Assembly: GCF_000699445.3 (NCBI RefSeq)
Contig: NC_067195.1
Span: forward strand, 64,972,591 to 65,036,590
Direction: 5' to 3'
Source of the DNA: Schistosoma haematobium
Taxonomy: Eukaryota > Platyhelminthes > Trematoda > Strigeidida > Schistosomatidae
DNA: 64,000 nucleotides
Both the position numbers and the translations under genes were made by a program. The notes beneath the pieces are model-generated. The model ran no database searches. It saw only the letters and a program-made list of their open reading frames with translations, and had not been told where the DNA came from. Below are positions 12,801 through 22,999 of this stretch, piece by piece. Numbering within the stretch: the first letter of the stretch is position 1; the number at the start of each line of letters is the position of its first letter.

Positions 12801-13400
12801 CGGAGACACAGTCCATTCTCTCGAGATTCTCGTTCTCAGTCAACACATCGTTCGTCATCACGACATGATGATCGCAGTAATTCAAGACCTACTCCTCCAC
12901 CAGTCCCAGCTCGTTGTGCAGTTGGGATACCTTGTTCAGGTCAAAATAAGTCTCCTTCGCCAGGAAATGACAATTCAATATCGAATAACGGTGTATCTGA
13001 TACCACTCTTGGACGAACACGTAGTTTGCGATTCATGTTTCGCAATGAAACTGCTAGTCGACGCCAAATAGAAGAAATGATGCTCGATATAAAACAGGTT
13101 TTAACTAATAATAACATCGACTTTGAACAAGTTGGTGACCTAAAATTGCAGTGTGCTTACGGTGATCCTTCACGTGGTTGTCAAATACCAAATTTGACTA
13201 ATCATAGCCAAACATCTAAAAACTCTAACAGATTATCTCGCTTAACCGATAAAACAGAACATGGTGTTGTACATTGGGAAATGGAAATCTGTAAGCTTAA
13301 TCGAGCTGGAGCAAATGGAGTACGATTTAAAAGAATCAGTGGATCGACATCTGATTTCAAACGTCTAGCAAATAAACTTGCCTCTGATCTGGAAATTTAA
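751..13400 (+). CDS. MARK: MARK/PAR-1 family Ser/Thr kinase, 3' six coding exons (linker and KA1 domain); 5' part outside the window
   Basis: The coding exons are 751-820, 1521-1570, 1753-2047, 8011-8346, 10040-10720 and 12425-13400. All have GT donors and AG acceptors, and the phases join without a stop, giving about 802 codons. MARK/PAR-1 kinases phosphorylate microtubule-associated proteins and control cell polarity. Their C-terminal KA1 domain binds acidic phospholipids and masks the kinase. Here the last ~125 residues match KA1 from RSLRFMFR, through [20 protein letters not shown], to a short tail ending DLEI. Everything before it is a low-complexity linker rich in Asn, Ser, Thr and Pro, with basic patches such as [10 protein letters not shown]. 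The kinase and UBA domains are not in the window and should lie to the left. Intron 3 (6 kb) contains an antisense RTE LINE and a hammerhead inverted repeat. Confidence is high for the family and lower for which paralogue. Confidence 0.9.
1521..1570 (+). CDS. MARK: MARK exon (linker), 50 nt
   Basis: The acceptor is ttatctttag and the donor is gtaagt. It encodes [16 protein letters not shown], a basic Ser/Thr-rich stretch typical of the spacer between UBA and KA1 in MARK kinases. The split codons at both ends fit the neighbouring exons. Confidence 0.75.
1753..2047 (+). CDS. MARK: MARK exon (Asn/Ser-rich linker), 295 nt
   Basis: It begins after ttttcatttcag and ends before gtatgt. The translation is dominated by Asn, Thr and Ser (for example [19 protein letters not shown]) and ends in PPNAADIL. 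The last two bases complete a codon with the first base of the exon at 8011. The open frame running past 2047 is intron. Confidence 0.8.
2620..2630. repeat. Target-site duplication of RTE copy 1 (3' flank)
   Basis: tgacctgactt, identical to 5838-5848. The flanking bases differ on both sides, so the duplication is 11 bp. Confidence 0.88.
2641..3009 (-). pseudogene. RTE copy 1 C-terminal segment
   Basis: A 122-codon tail of the RTE protein ([14 protein letters not shown], then a Gly/Arg/Pro-rich basic patch). It is out of frame with the RT piece and ends just before the tandem tail. Confidence 0.8.
3118..4966 (-). pseudogene. RTE copy 1 reverse transcriptase segments
   Basis: Two open pieces, 4966-4250 and 4227-3118, broken by a frameshift near 4240. 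The second holds the RT fingers and palm: [55 protein letters not shown] and FADDLALL with its catalytic Asp pair. Read alone it looks catalytically complete, but the element as a whole is broken. Confidence 0.88.
4891..5682 (-). pseudogene. RTE copy 1 endonuclease segment
   Basis: A 263-codon open segment of the element's single long reading frame. It is an exonuclease-endonuclease-phosphatase fold nuclease that would nick target DNA for target-primed reverse transcription. Visible motifs are [30 protein letters not shown] and, past the frameshift, SDHHLL. It loses frame near 4950 before the reverse transcriptase. Confidence 0.88.
5838..5848. repeat. Target-site duplication of RTE copy 1 (5' flank)
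   Basis: tgacctgactt, identical to 2620-2630. It fixes the 5' end of the element at 5837. Confidence 0.88.
7168..7340. repeat. Near-perfect 71-bp inverted repeat built around a hammerhead core
   Basis: The left arm 7168-7238 and right arm 7270-7340 are reverse complements with one visible mismatch (ttggagc against gcttcaa). They are separated by 31 bases (7239-7269) that carry most of a hammerhead ribozyme on the - strand. The arms contain the family-specific block gctagaccaccattgaaaac. It lies in MARK intron 3. Related single-arm fragments lie at 411, 21721 and 26808. Confidence 0.92.
7225..7270 (-). ncRNA. Hammerhead ribozyme, complete core
   Basis: Read 5'-3' on the - strand: stem I strand GCACTG (7270-7265), core CTGAGGA (7264-7258), stem II GTCC...GGAC with a 7-base loop (7257-7243), core GAAA (7242-7239), stem III palindrome CGGCCG, cleavage triplet GTC ending at 7231, then the other stem I strand CAGTGC (7230-7225). 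All invariant core bases fit, since position 7 may vary. Stems I and II are perfectly paired. Stem III is too short to close a normal loop; a self-complementary stem III suggests action as a dimer, as known for other short retroelement hammerheads. The class is established in schistosome repeats; activity here is inferred. Confidence 0.82.
8011..8346 (+). CDS. MARK: MARK exon (linker), 336 nt
   Basis: The acceptor is tatcttctag and the donor is gtactt. It encodes a linker starting [12 protein letters not shown] with many Asn/Thr repeats and Pro-rich patches. The phase (1 base in, 2 bases out) fits both neighbours. Confidence 0.8.
10040..10720 (+). CDS. MARK: MARK exon (linker), 681 nt
   Basis: The acceptor is tttttctag and the donor is gtgagt. 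It joins the previous exon to give [14 protein letters not shown] and stays open for 227 codons of Ser/Thr/Pro/Asn-rich, presumably disordered linker. It ends RISS with two bases of a codon completed by the C at 12425. Confidence 0.85.
11128..11152. repeat. (TA)n microsatellite in MARK intron 5
   Basis: An uninterrupted TA run of about 11 units. Confidence 0.9.
12425..13400 (+). CDS. MARK: MARK terminal exon with KA1 domain
   Basis: The acceptor is tttttgcag; the first codons read [13 protein letters not shown] and the frame stays open to the TAA at 13398-13400. The first two thirds continue the Ser/Arg-rich linker. From about 13013 the sequence is a KA1 domain (RSLRFMFRN, then [20 protein letters not shown], then [20 protein letters not shown], then [14 protein letters not shown]). 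The hallmark [10 protein letters not shown] motif is intact and the protein ends at the usual family position. Confidence 0.93.
13013..13397 (+). other. KA1 domain coding segment
   Basis: Kinase-associated domain 1 of MARK/KIN1/PAR-1 kinases. The conserved core is WEMEICKL and [10 protein letters not shown]. The family property is membrane association through basic residues and autoinhibition. No key residue is visibly missing. Confidence 0.9.
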
Positions 13401-13636
13401 TTGAAAAACGCATATATATATACATATTCATAGATATACAGAAATTATTGCATTTCACTTTAAGTAGCTATCGTTTGGGTGATAATCAACCCATTTTGCT
13501 GTGTATGTTCCAGTTTTGTTTTGTATGTATATTTAATACTTTAATTTTTATGTAACAATGTTCAGCTATAAATACAATTTGCCATCATATATATATATCA
13601 GCCGCTTGATACTTTTCTCTTCTATTCTGAAACACC

Positions 13637-13642
13637 AATAAA
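13637..13642 (+). promoter_or_regulatory. Candidate poly(A) signal for MARK
   Basis: AATAAA about 240 bases after the MARK stop codon. A second one lies at 13757-13762. Which is used cannot be told from sequence. Confidence 0.45.
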
Positions 13643-13756
13643 TAGTGAAAATTATCTTGTGCCTGAATCTTGCAACACTATTAAGTTGTGTTTGCATTTT
13701 CTTTTGTCTCATTTAATTGTATGAATTAATTCGGGATTATTTTGACTTAAAAATCA

Positions 13757-13762
13757 AATAAA
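13757..13762 (+). promoter_or_regulatory. Second candidate poly(A) signal for MARK
   Basis: AATAAA about 360 bases after the stop, in a T-rich context. Confidence 0.4.
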
Positions 13763-14604
13763 CAGCTGATTGTATGTCATAATAATGAATGATTTCAAAA
13801 CATTTTTATGCTATATCAGTTGAACTGTAGAAAAAACTATAAGCATATATTTGTTTACTGGTTAGCAGACAGTTCTTTCTTTAGTAATATACACCTACTG
13901 TTGGTCACTGATAATTGTGTACTATTCTTATTCACTTCTATTTCCTTTCTGTCTTTAATAAAACTAATAGAAAATAATTTTAGGCTGAACAAGAACATTT
14001 GAGTTTAATATGGAATTATCAAGAAGAAGGAGAAGAATTGAGAAGGAAAAGATTTATACCTTTATTTCTATTGTTATAAAAAATGGTATCCGATTTTTAC
14101 TATTAAATTTCTTCATTTCACTTTCACTATCTTATTATTTCTGTCAAGTAGTTTTTTATTCTTATTTGTTCCTGTGGGTGTGTGCATGATGATTGTTTAC
14201 TGATTAATCAAGGATTTTTTTTATTGTTTTGCCCTTTTAACGAGGATCGGTCTTTTGTTTTTTTTCGCTCTTTAATCCGCACATACCTGCATACACATAC
14301 ATAATCATATACAAATAAACCTGAATTATAGCAGATGAATTAGCTCATAATGATAATTTTGAAATTAACTTGATCTCGATTTTTCTAAATTAATGAGAAA
14401 AAAATTTATTCACTGATTGAATTATTGGAAATATGCTTCGTATTTCTGCTCTTCTGTTTTACTTACTGGATGGGAGTTTGTAGAAACTGGTATTTGTATT
14501 TTTTTTGTGACCTGTTGTTAGTAAATCCAATTGTCATGGAAAATAATATTGTGTTTAATGAGGGAAGATAAATGTCGAATCAAGGGTGTTTAATTAGATA
14601 GAAT
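13763..14604. other. Intergenic, no gene seen
   Basis: AT-rich DNA after the MARK poly(A) signals. Only short unsupported frames and no recognisable repeat. Confidence 0.6.
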
Positions 14605-14765
14605 CGTGGCTATCAGGGAAATCTATAATACGATTTTCATTCTGTTTGGGACTCGTCAGCCAGATGAAGATAAATCTCATCGTTCGTGTCCGTGCCAAAA
14701 TTTGAACCCAGTCTGTCTCGCATCAAAAGCTTACTCACGATTCACTGAGTTACTGAGTCCAGATA
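14605..14765 (-). repeat. Decayed tRNA-derived SINE with hammerhead remnant
   Basis: On the - strand it has a tRNA-like head with a degraded B box (GGGTTCAAAT near 14700) followed by CATCTGG and the hammerhead core CTGACGAG (14659-14652). It aligns with the better-preserved element at 63310-63480. The second core box is degraded (GAAAA, no clear GTC), so no ribozyme activity is expected. Confidence 0.6.
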
Positions 14766-15530
14766 ACAAATAACTTGTTCGTTAGTTTAACGAGTCCCAA
14801 ATAGAACCTGTATTACAGTGCTAACCATTATTCAACTTTACCAAAGCGTGTTGCTAAATATTGATATCAAGAAAATCTGCTTAGGATGCATATGTTTTAG
14901 TAAAGACTTGTCAGTTCCATTCCTCAATACTAATAATGGGAAAATACATACTCTTGTTGGCAACAGTGTATTTAAGGTTGTTTACAGTGACATAAATGTT
15001 TGTACGTTTCATTGGTTGCTCGTCTTTAACTTCTTTGAAATAGTTTAATGCTGTGGTATTAAACGTTCTGAATTGCGCATTCACTTTTCGAATCCAAAAG
15101 AGTTGGAAAATAACTCGTCATTCGAATATAACGAATTTGTCCCTCTTGCACAGAATCTCAATGAAATCCATTGTGGATAAATTTTAATCAATCCACTGAA
15201 TTTAGTGTCGTGAATGACATCAAAAAAAATTGAGCAGAAGTCAAGCGTTAGCTGGAAGTTTGATTATAAAGGTAACCGTATTCGAATAAATATGGTATAC
15301 CAATAGCATCACTTCAAACTATTTGACTTCATATGTTTCTCATTTATCTGTATAATTGTTTTCTGAATAGGACTGTCCATGCCTGTAAATTGGTATGAGT
15401 TCTGTAATTAGATTCATAACAGTTTCTGGCGATGGTACTGTCAAACTCACGCGAAAGTAAATTACATTCCAGAATGTCAATTTCAATAGATCAACTTAAA
15501 TGTATTTTGCAGCAGCAACAAAAAGAATTT
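14766..15530. other. Intergenic, no gene seen
   Basis: Only a short unsupported open frame (14818-15048) and AT-rich sequence. Confidence 0.55.
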
Positions 15531-15539
15531 TAAAGCATC

Positions 15540-16330
15540 GTAATTGAAAATGATGGCACAAAAGCTTTTAATTCAACAAAATTCAGTACAGGTGTCCGAA
15601 TTAAGGGGCTTGACTACCGAATCACTGATCAACTCAATGGGCGAGTTTCACTTTGATCCTGATACTGGTGTTACATTTGAATCATGGTTCAGGAGTTATG
15701 AAGACATTCCTCAAGTTGTGTTTCCTCATCATGATGACTCTTCGAAGGTGAGAATTGCACATCATAAGCCTGGAGTAGCCGAACATAAAAAGTATTCGAA
15801 CCTTATCTTGCCAAAACATCCAACAATTTTTCTTTTGATTCTACTGTACAAACATCAACGAGAATTTTTACTAATCAAACTTTTTTATTTAGTTTGCGAT
15901 ATAATTGTCTTAGGACTGTTAAGAGACCTGAAGATGACTTTGTTTCATATTCAGCATTTGTTAATAAGTAATTCAAGAGTTTTAAGTTGCGTTCACTTTC
16001 ACGCGAGTATTTATCGATTAATGCTAATGATTGTATTATCACTTTACAGTTGGACACTGCATCCGGTATTACTTTGATTTCTCCCAAAACTTGGTCGGTC
16101 AAGCACCCATCCTACTAACGACTGCATAAAGAATGCATCGGGCATCTTAATCAAATGTACAGACAAATTTAATGATCTAGTAATTGAATTCAAATGCCAT
16201 GTTACCGATGAAACTTTCAATCTATTGGATCTTGACTAGATCACAGAATTACAAACGTTCGACCATCCATTTAATCTTATTTGTAATTCAGATTCAAAAA
16301 TGCTCGATTTGCCATGCAATCGTATTTGCA
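15540..16330 (+). pseudogene. Ty3/Gypsy LTR-retrotransposon relic: gag to protease
   Basis: The first open piece reads FDPDTGVTFESWFRSYEDIP, a gag-type motif of flatworm Gypsy elements, followed by KVRIAHHK. Similarity continues in another frame (about 15827-16090) through RPEDDFVSYSAF, then a stop, to a retropepsin-like segment LQLDTASGITLISPKTW. The frame is shifted and holds in-frame stops; the usual zinc-knuckle region between gag and protease looks deleted. No RT follows. It is a dead fragment, probably intergenic rather than part of a host gene. The family assignment comes from motif memory, not a search. Confidence 0.65.
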
Positions 16331-17499
16331 ATCAAGTATGTTAATATGCCCATATGATGCACAAATGTAGGCAGGATTTTTGTTATTGATTCTCAAAGTG
16401 ATCGCAAGGTGAGGGCACGATCGACGAAATCACTAGGAATAAACCCGAACCAAGCCTCGCTTAAGGGTATCTCCTCTTCTGACTCAATGTTCGGAAGGAA
16501 GACTCCGACTTCATATGATAACATACATCCACAAATAAGGCGAGATTATAAACTTGAGGCTGAGACAATTGAACATCAGTTTCTTAATAGGCAACATGTA
16601 AGTCACATCTGTGACAGATGATTAAATTGAGATAAGGAACCTCCTAGTTCAAACCTGCAGCTAGATACAGTCACTTAAAATCATTAGGATCAGAGCGGAA
16701 GAGGTGATGGCCAGACTAGACGAAAATCATCAAGAAGACGATATTCCCCTCAGTGCCTTCAGTTAAATCCAAGGAGCAAGACATATTTTTCAGAAGGGAA
16801 AGGTGATATGGAGAGACAATCAGAAGTAGCCTAGTGAAAAGGTCAGTCGATGGTAATCAGCAGTGACCTAAAGGACAAGTTCATTCCATTGACTAGGAAA
16901 TGGATCAATTTCCTAAGAATTAGAGTGGTATATATATGAATAAGTATTTGTGCATTTTATTCGTTAGCCGAATACACTTTCTCGTTTACTCTTGTGTTCT
17001 CGCTCACATAGTTAATTGAGAGGTCTGCGCATAGCACACTGTGTATCAGCACCAGACATTTAAACACTACTCATCGCAACAATAGTAATTTAGTTCGACT
17101 TAATACATACGATTTGGGATAACACTTTAAAATCAAACCTTTTATTCATCAGTGAAAATATATCTCATAATCTTTAGTTAACCGTCTGGCTAGTGAGACC
17201 AATTAGTTTCTAACCAGAATGAACATTCAAAAAATTTGAAGTGTCTCACTCCATCAACTGTCGTTTATATATTTTGGTAACTCAGTGTTTAGGCAGTTGT
17301 CATAGATCGATAAGCTAAAGCTTGACTCATGGAAAATCAATACAATGTTCCAATCAAGAAGAGAAAAGTTTACGTAGCATATTTTCTCAAACAGATGATG
17401 TTTCTAATACAAAAGTTTTATAAACTAGGTAGTGAAGAACGGTACATCGAATCACATTGATACTAACTTGTTGTTATAACTTGTGGCCTTGAGCCCTAT
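16331..17499. other. Intergenic, probably Gypsy-derived debris
   Basis: Follows the gag-protease relic. A 70-codon frame at 16409-16621 and the sequence to about 17100 look like worn mobile DNA but show no motif I can name. Confidence 0.35.
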
Positions 17500-17830
17500 T
17501 AATATATAACGTATTGATGTCTACAATTAGAGAACAGTGATTTATCGACCGGACCAATGACGCATAAACCAGTACTAGCAGTCTAGAGTCTTTATCGGTC
17601 CTTCTTCCTGCCTAGCCCTGCCCGTTAAGTCCAGAACATCAATCTCAGCCTTCGCTATATGAATCATGTATTTCAAACATACTAGGATTATATACAGACC
17701 ACATCGTACCATATAATAGAAAATAACATTGGTATACGATCTAGCCAAAAAGGCTGTGAATGTAGGAGTCTGTAATTAATGGACTAGGCATAACTCAAGA
17801 ACGGTAAATCGTGTAATAATAGTTCACAAG
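17500..17830. repeat. Dispersed LTR-like repeat, copy A
   Basis: Aligns with 41950-42340 through shared blocks such as gtccagaaca, aatatgaat, ccatataataga/ccataaaataaa, ggctgtg and ataactcaagaa/ataacttaagaa. About 330 bp with no coding content. The size and lack of coding would fit a solo LTR; that is inference. Confidence 0.6.
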
Positions 17831-20800
17831 TCAAAATAAAGCTTTTAATAAGAGGAACACGAACATACATAGTTTAGCTACTTAATAATTATACAATAAA
17901 AACATGTATATCGTATTGGTCCATAAATAGTTCTCAAGAGTTACCATTCCTAATTCTTGTCCAGATATAACACTTGTAATTTCGTGATATCAAGGTTACT
18001 CGAACTTAATTGTTTGTCCTTATCTGAAACAGATAGTTTGTGTTTTAAGTAACAAGTGGTCCACTACTATCTTTCTCGTTACTTCAAAATAGCTCAATTT
18101 CACCACCGAAAAGTCTGTTTTGACGCAAGAAATGAGTACTGTCCTGTGGAAACTATTTAGCTGACCACGGTAAAACTTACAAAATGCTCTCAACAGTATC
18201 TACATATTTCATCGTATCTCATAGATGAGCTCCTAATATCATGATCATTGTGTAAGCTCAAAAGGTCTAAAGAAGTAAATACATGACATTCTCCTGAGAT
18301 AAGAATTTCAGATTCATCCTGGTATAAAATCTCAAAGCATACAACACTTGGGTGTTCATTGGATAATTCCAGTATTGGAAAAAACCTGGAGTTTCGTTCT
18401 ACATTTGAAAATCACAAAGTTTAAACGTAAATACTAAATAGTTTCATTGTCAACTTGTTCTTGATTATATACAAGAAATATTCCAGCATTACTGTACCTG
18501 TATAGAATTAATCAGTTTCATTCTCCTAATCTTAATTAATACCTAAATATTGCAATTTACAAATTTCTTTACAGAATAAAACTGACAGATAGATAAAGAG
18601 TACCATTTTGTTTGATGAATCATACAGAAATTCCATTATAATAAGTAAAATTTAGTTGTTTCTGTTTCCTAACAAATTTGATGCTATAATAATTACAAAT
18701 GACATTTTCCAGAAACTCGGAATGTTTAATCATACTTCCTATGATTGTTTACATCGTAAGGATGTTTCGTTTACATTATGTTAATGTCTTATACTATGTA
18801 TGTAGATTACTTGAAACACTAACATTTGTTACTAAAATGGTGTGTTGAATACAGTCATGGACACAGCAAGAGCTTTGTAAATAATGTATCCGCTAACCGA
18901 GCTTGAAACCCATGTATTTTCAACGCAATTTGTTTAATATATCCCCAATAGATTAGTGTACAGATACTCAATAATGGCTCTGACATTAAATTGTATCTGT
19001 TCAAGATGCCATACTTCACATTATCAATGTGAAGTATAAAAACTTGAAGTGAAAGTATTTATGACATTAGCAACAGAGAACTATAAACAGAATCAAAATA
19101 ACTGCGAAAAACAAATGAATAGTGTAAAAGAAGATCTGAAACACAGTAACAGTAAGTCCTACTTTAAATAATTGTAAGCAATACCACCCTCCCTTCATTT
19201 CTTAATCCATCTCATATCAGTAATTAATGACCATGTGGTCCACCTAAGCTATATTGGTTAATACGTTTTTCATTGAAAACTCATTAGATCATAAAAGTCA
19301 ATTGTTAATGTAACTCAGATGAGTATAAACTTATGTATCCGGTTTCAAATCAAATTTTGCGTGATGATTACTGATGCTGCTTTAATTAAAGTACTCTGAA
19401 AAGGGTTCGAATTGAAGATGGCACAGGTATTCAGTGTTTGACAACGCTTTTACCAGTAACACCTAATATAACTCGTACCCACCAAGAGAAATCAAAAGAC
19501 AGAATCGAGAACAGAAGTTGTATTTGACGATTGCCAATGTGTGGAGATAGGTCTGGCAAGCTTATTTTGTAAATAGTTTTTACTATTATTTGTATTTGTC
19601 AATTTCTCACCGCATGTACATTTATCATTAAATGATTGTACCTGTTGTTTTAGTAAATGACCTTGATCACTTTTTCCGTTGTGATACTAACATAGCGTGA
19701 CACACTTTTGGCTGTTCGCAAATACACTACTACACACACACGCTCCTTGTTCTATTCTCACGCGTTATCGAGCTAATCGCATTCTAAATCGAATATTATC
19801 CACATTTTAGACTGCTGTGCCATTTCTATTACATCCTACGTCAAAGAAACTTACTGGAGTCATATTTACCTCATTGGAGTTATTACTCATAATTGTGGAT
19901 TTTTGGGACCAAAACTCAACGGAATACGCAACAACTAGCCGATTTAAGTAACGTCCCTGAACTTTTATTTTGTGTTACTAATGTATAAATTGTTATTGTT
20001 ACATTAACTTTTGGACGTAATAACTTTATCGCTAATTTTTGGTTATTATACTTTTGGTCCACCACAAATGTATCGTAATTGTCTGATCTAGCGATTGCAG
20101 TAGATGTTGAGCACGGTGTCCCCACACGTGATCTGGTGAGGATGCACGACTGAGCGCCTTCTGTTAGGTGAGTCCATTAAAACTAATCTGGTCAGCATCC
20201 AATGTCGAAAACTTACAGAGCTATTTATTTTGGGGATTTATTTACCGCTACAGAATCATCGACTTAGTGGGTAAAAGGTGAACCGATTAGCCACTAAAAC
20301 CACGACTCTCATAAGTTGAACTGAAAAGTAGTGAAAACGTAAGTAATAAATAGGTATCGGCTCGAAAAACAGTTCACAACCTAACTCATGGACGAGAGAG
20401 GTTTGAAGCAAGGATCTGATGTTACGATAACAATATTAGACACTCATTTAAAAGGTCATGATATAGGTCTAAATTGATTTCACGTCGGCCTTATTATGAT
20501 TAACAAAATGTACTTCAGAAAGTTGAGAGTTCATATAAGAAGAGGTATGAAAAAATTATACTTTAATTCGATGAGTTATACTAAAGGGTTAAAATTGCAC
20601 GCAAGAATAATACAAAGTGGAAATGTGTGCCAGTTAACTGACACCTTAATTACGGTGGTAATGATAATAATACTAATAATAGTGGTAATAATAATAATAA
20701 TAATAGGAAGAAACAATAATAATATCGTATAAATTAAGGAAATTGGTGTACAGTGTAGAATGCTACCAAATGGGGTCGACAAAGTTCTGCGAGAGGGGAC

Positions 20801-21720
20801 CAGTTGAGTTGAGAATCGGACAACTGTACTGTTATTCCAAGGCAAACGAAGAGATCGAATATATATCGTCTGCATACATAAGGCTGATTTATTTAAGTCC
20901 ATACCGGTGACTGCTGTACACGGCAAGAATCGTAAGTCACTTGGCAAATTACAAAACGAAGAATGGGACTACTCACAGAATTAACAAACTCTTTTCATAA
21001 CCCCACCTGGATGTGTTGACGAGCACTCAAGAATAAAGCCATGTGTGTATAGCCTAAGCAAGTAGCTCCACAGAATTAATGAACCTGACGAAGACACGTT
21101 GATGTGGCCATCACTGGTAACTTTCCACAGATTGGTGGAATCATTAGCTGAGGCGAAATATCATTTGTAGGTATTAAGCGTGATTTTAACAGGTCTATTG
21201 GGTGAGATTATGACACTACCTATACCACCTTTGGATCGAAGTCTGGATTACAGAGCTCTCTTCACGAATGTCCTTGCTGTTTCTTGCAAATTTTGATAAA
21301 CCTAAATAGAGTATCTTCATTAAGGCACCCTTGACATTAGTTTCAATATTTATTCGCCTATCTTCAGAACATATAGGTCTTAATAGTGTCGAGTTGTGAT
21401 CAGTCCCTATTTACATTCTAAATGTATTCTTATTGAATCATTCAATCTTTTTGGGAGGATGTCAAGCCTGAAGTTATTGAGAATTATTCACCAAAGTACT
21501 GTTTTTTTCAAATGATCTACAATGACTATTAACGTTTCTAAGGAAGATCAACACTAACCCACTTTTCCTCAGATTCTGCCATATAATCTTCCACACCCAA
21601 AACGATACACACAAGCTTGTTATAAAAGTTACGTATTTTAACTAGACTACTTAGGAGTAACTACTAGTTATCAATATAGGGTTGTAGAGATTATTGAATT
21701 TTGATTGAGATCACAAACTG
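17831..21720. other. Intergenic, no gene seen
   Basis: AT-rich with short unsupported frames only. It includes a trinucleotide microsatellite at 20651-20725. Confidence 0.5.
20651..20725. repeat. Imperfect (AAT/TAA)n microsatellite
   Basis: A run of TAA/AAT units with interruptions (taatgataataatac and so on). It explains the Ile/Asn-rich frames on both strands here. Confidence 0.85.
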
Positions 21721-21792
21721 ATCAATGTTAGACCACTGAAAACCTGGGAGCACTGGACGGCCGTTTCGTCCTAGTACGGGACTAAGTTGACG
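21721..21792 (-). repeat. Hammerhead-bearing repeat fragment
   Basis: Begins atcaatgttagaccactg and runs through gagcactggacggccgtttc to tagtacgggact. It keeps the - strand GAAAC box, stem III palindrome and cleavage triplet but lacks the CTGANGA half, diverging right after gggact. Confidence 0.75.
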
Positions 21793-22853
21793 TTGTGTTC
21801 GATATTTAGTCTTTACGTAACACCTTCAGCAAAGATTTCCCAATGCCTCATCCAATTAGTCAATACACATGGTTTCTTGAAAGTTGACAGCTGAAGTAGG
21901 TAATTTTCGCGGAGCTGCGTACTTCGAAATGGATGGTTCAATAGTATGTTTCTATTGTTTCATTGAACATCACCAACACAAACTTATACCAAAGAACGAA
22001 AAACCACCAGATAGTTCTTAACATGATTAAAATCGACGAATTCTTATTTCTGCTTCACTCAGCTGACATTGAGAGATAAAGTGACGCATTACAAAAACAT
22101 CCCGACTATTACATATACTAAATGTCCCAAACTTCATTTGATTTCCATTCAACTTGAGCGCTCAATAGAAATTTAATGTTAACACTGTTCACATGAAAAC
22201 TCCAGCATATGCAAACAGTTCCATTAAGGAATCAGTGAACAAACAGTTAATATCTTAATATAATCACCCACGACAGCGTCAGTTGAATAGTGAATGAGAA
22301 AGCACTGGTACGTTAACAGTATCACTAAGGTTAGTCTGGCCATTTTTACTCAAGGTCCAGTGTAACTGTAAGGCAAAAAATAACGAATAACCTCGCTTCA
22401 TATCAATATAGCTACAGGAAGTTACCCTTATGTTGACCTGTCATCCGAGAATGCTACTGTTTTATACGCTTCCAATAGACGTGACCAAACCAGCTACTGG
22501 AGTGAGAAAGTCAGGTGTGAGTATGAGGCTGCTACTGGTGAAAGAAATCGAAAATGCATCCACAAATCATTCGTAGATACAAACAGATGTGCCTCAGGAA
22601 ACCAAGTTGCCTATAACGTATTTCTGCTTCCGCAGAAAGTCCAGTCAAATCATAACCAGTAGCGTACGCCTGCCAGAACCCCAAGTTTATCATTTGCTCT
22701 GATTCTGATTAGTCCAGAACATCAGTTGCTAATTTTAAATCATTTTTCTAACGCATGTGAAATTTCTAGAAACTCAAGGTATTCAAACCTGATCCAGGAA
22801 ACCAGGAATAAGATATTACAAACGAAATAAACGAAAAACATTAGCATTACATA

Positions 22854-22859
22854 TTTATT
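22854..22859 (-). promoter_or_regulatory. Poly(A) signal of TRMT61A
   Basis: AATAAA on the - strand, 27 bases beyond the TRMT61A stop codon. Confidence 0.65.
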
Positions 22860-22885
22860 TTTACATAATCTAATATTAAGAAATC

Positions 22886-22999
22886 TTATTCATCCATAGA
22901 CGGCATGAATTCTGTACACTCTGTGCTTGAAACATTTGGCTGTGTGCTCGGTATCCATGTGGCAAAAGTTATGTAACCCGTATGACCCCGCATTTTAGG
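22886..22999 (-). CDS. TRMT61A: TRMT61A exon 6 (C-terminus)
   Basis: The acceptor is acttcgtag; it reads PKMRGHTGYITFATWIP and stops at TAA (22888-22886). GHTGY-TFA is the family's C-terminal signature. Confidence 0.94.
   Translation of the reverse strand, partial: PKMRGHTGYITFATWIPSTQPNVSSTECTEFMPSMDE

Noticed and set aside
20496..20947. Overlapping open frames on both strands
   Set aside because: They are products of the AAT/TAA microsatellite.
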